From JAQVQN01 sp964428885 (lineage in GTDB: Bacteria > Verrucomicrobiota > Kiritimatiellia > RFP12 > UBA1067): a stretch of 6,143 bases of DNA. The notes beneath the pieces were generated by a model that saw only the letters and a list, made by a program, of their open reading frames with translations, searched no databases and had not been told where the DNA came from. Positions 6,075-6,143 of this stretch are shown in pieces. Each line of letters opens with the position of its first letter. The first letter of the stretch is position 1. The position numbers and the translations under genes were made by a program. The stretch lies in the NCBI GenBank assembly GCA_964428885.1, contig CAYRZP010000120.1:1-6143 (forward strand), in the 5' to 3' direction.

Positions 6075-6102
6075 ATCATAGCACCTTGAATCCGCCGCGC
6101 AA
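6075..6102 (-). promoter_or_regulatory. Candidate ilvC promoter
   Basis: On the minus strand TATGAT (6075-6080) matches the -10 consensus at 5 of 6 positions. TTGCGC (6097-6102), 16 bases further up, is a weak -35 box (3 of 6). Transcription would begin near 6068 and leave a leader of about 75 bases to the ATG at 5993. The leader contains the AGGAG ribosome binding site and a run of six T (6014-6019 on the plus strand are A). No branched-chain-rich leader peptide was found. Confidence 0.4.
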
Positions 6103-6143
6103 GCGTTATGTTCGTTCGGCAGCCACGCGGCCTGTTTGCGGGG

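Overview
The window looks like a stretch of bacterial chromosome. The organism is probably a GC-rich member of the PVC group (Kiritimatiellota, Lentisphaerota, Verrucomicrobiota or Planctomycetota). The main clue is an SHD1-domain secreted-type protein, a domain common in that group. A Bacteroides-like ketol-acid reductoisomerase fits with this. The phylum is an inference: there is no rRNA or marker gene to settle it.

Layout. (1) About 50-281, minus: a remnant of a SOUL heme-binding-family gene that has lost both ends. (2) 329-1162, minus: an intact D-hexose-6-phosphate mutarotase (aldose 1-epimerase superfamily), in DNA that is visibly less GC-rich than the rest. (3) 1163-1364: a non-coding gap. 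(4) 1365-2540, minus: a soluble PAS histidine kinase of the NtrB type. (5) 2541-2666: a divergent promoter region in which the two promoters appear to share one -10 element. (6) 2667-3413, plus: the SHD1-domain protein. (7) 3376-4689, minus: larC, the nickel-pincer cofactor cyclometallase, overlapping the SHD1 gene tail to tail by 38 bp. (8) 4690-4892: an intergenic region with a candidate larC promoter and a strong terminator for the next gene. (9) 4893-5993, minus: ilvC, with its own Shine-Dalgarno sequence, a candidate promoter and a short leader. (10) 6075-6143: no gene seen.

The genes do not form one pathway. ilvC (valine/isoleucine synthesis), larC (Ni cofactor synthesis), the kinase (signalling) and the mutarotase (sugar metabolism) each look like separate transcription units. 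No CRISPR array, tRNA, rRNA, insertion sequence or transposase was seen, and I found no clear new multi-gene system. The points most worth following are the shared bidirectional promoter, a possibly leaderless larC mRNA, the broken SOUL gene beside a compositionally distinct mutarotase, and the little-known SHD1 protein.
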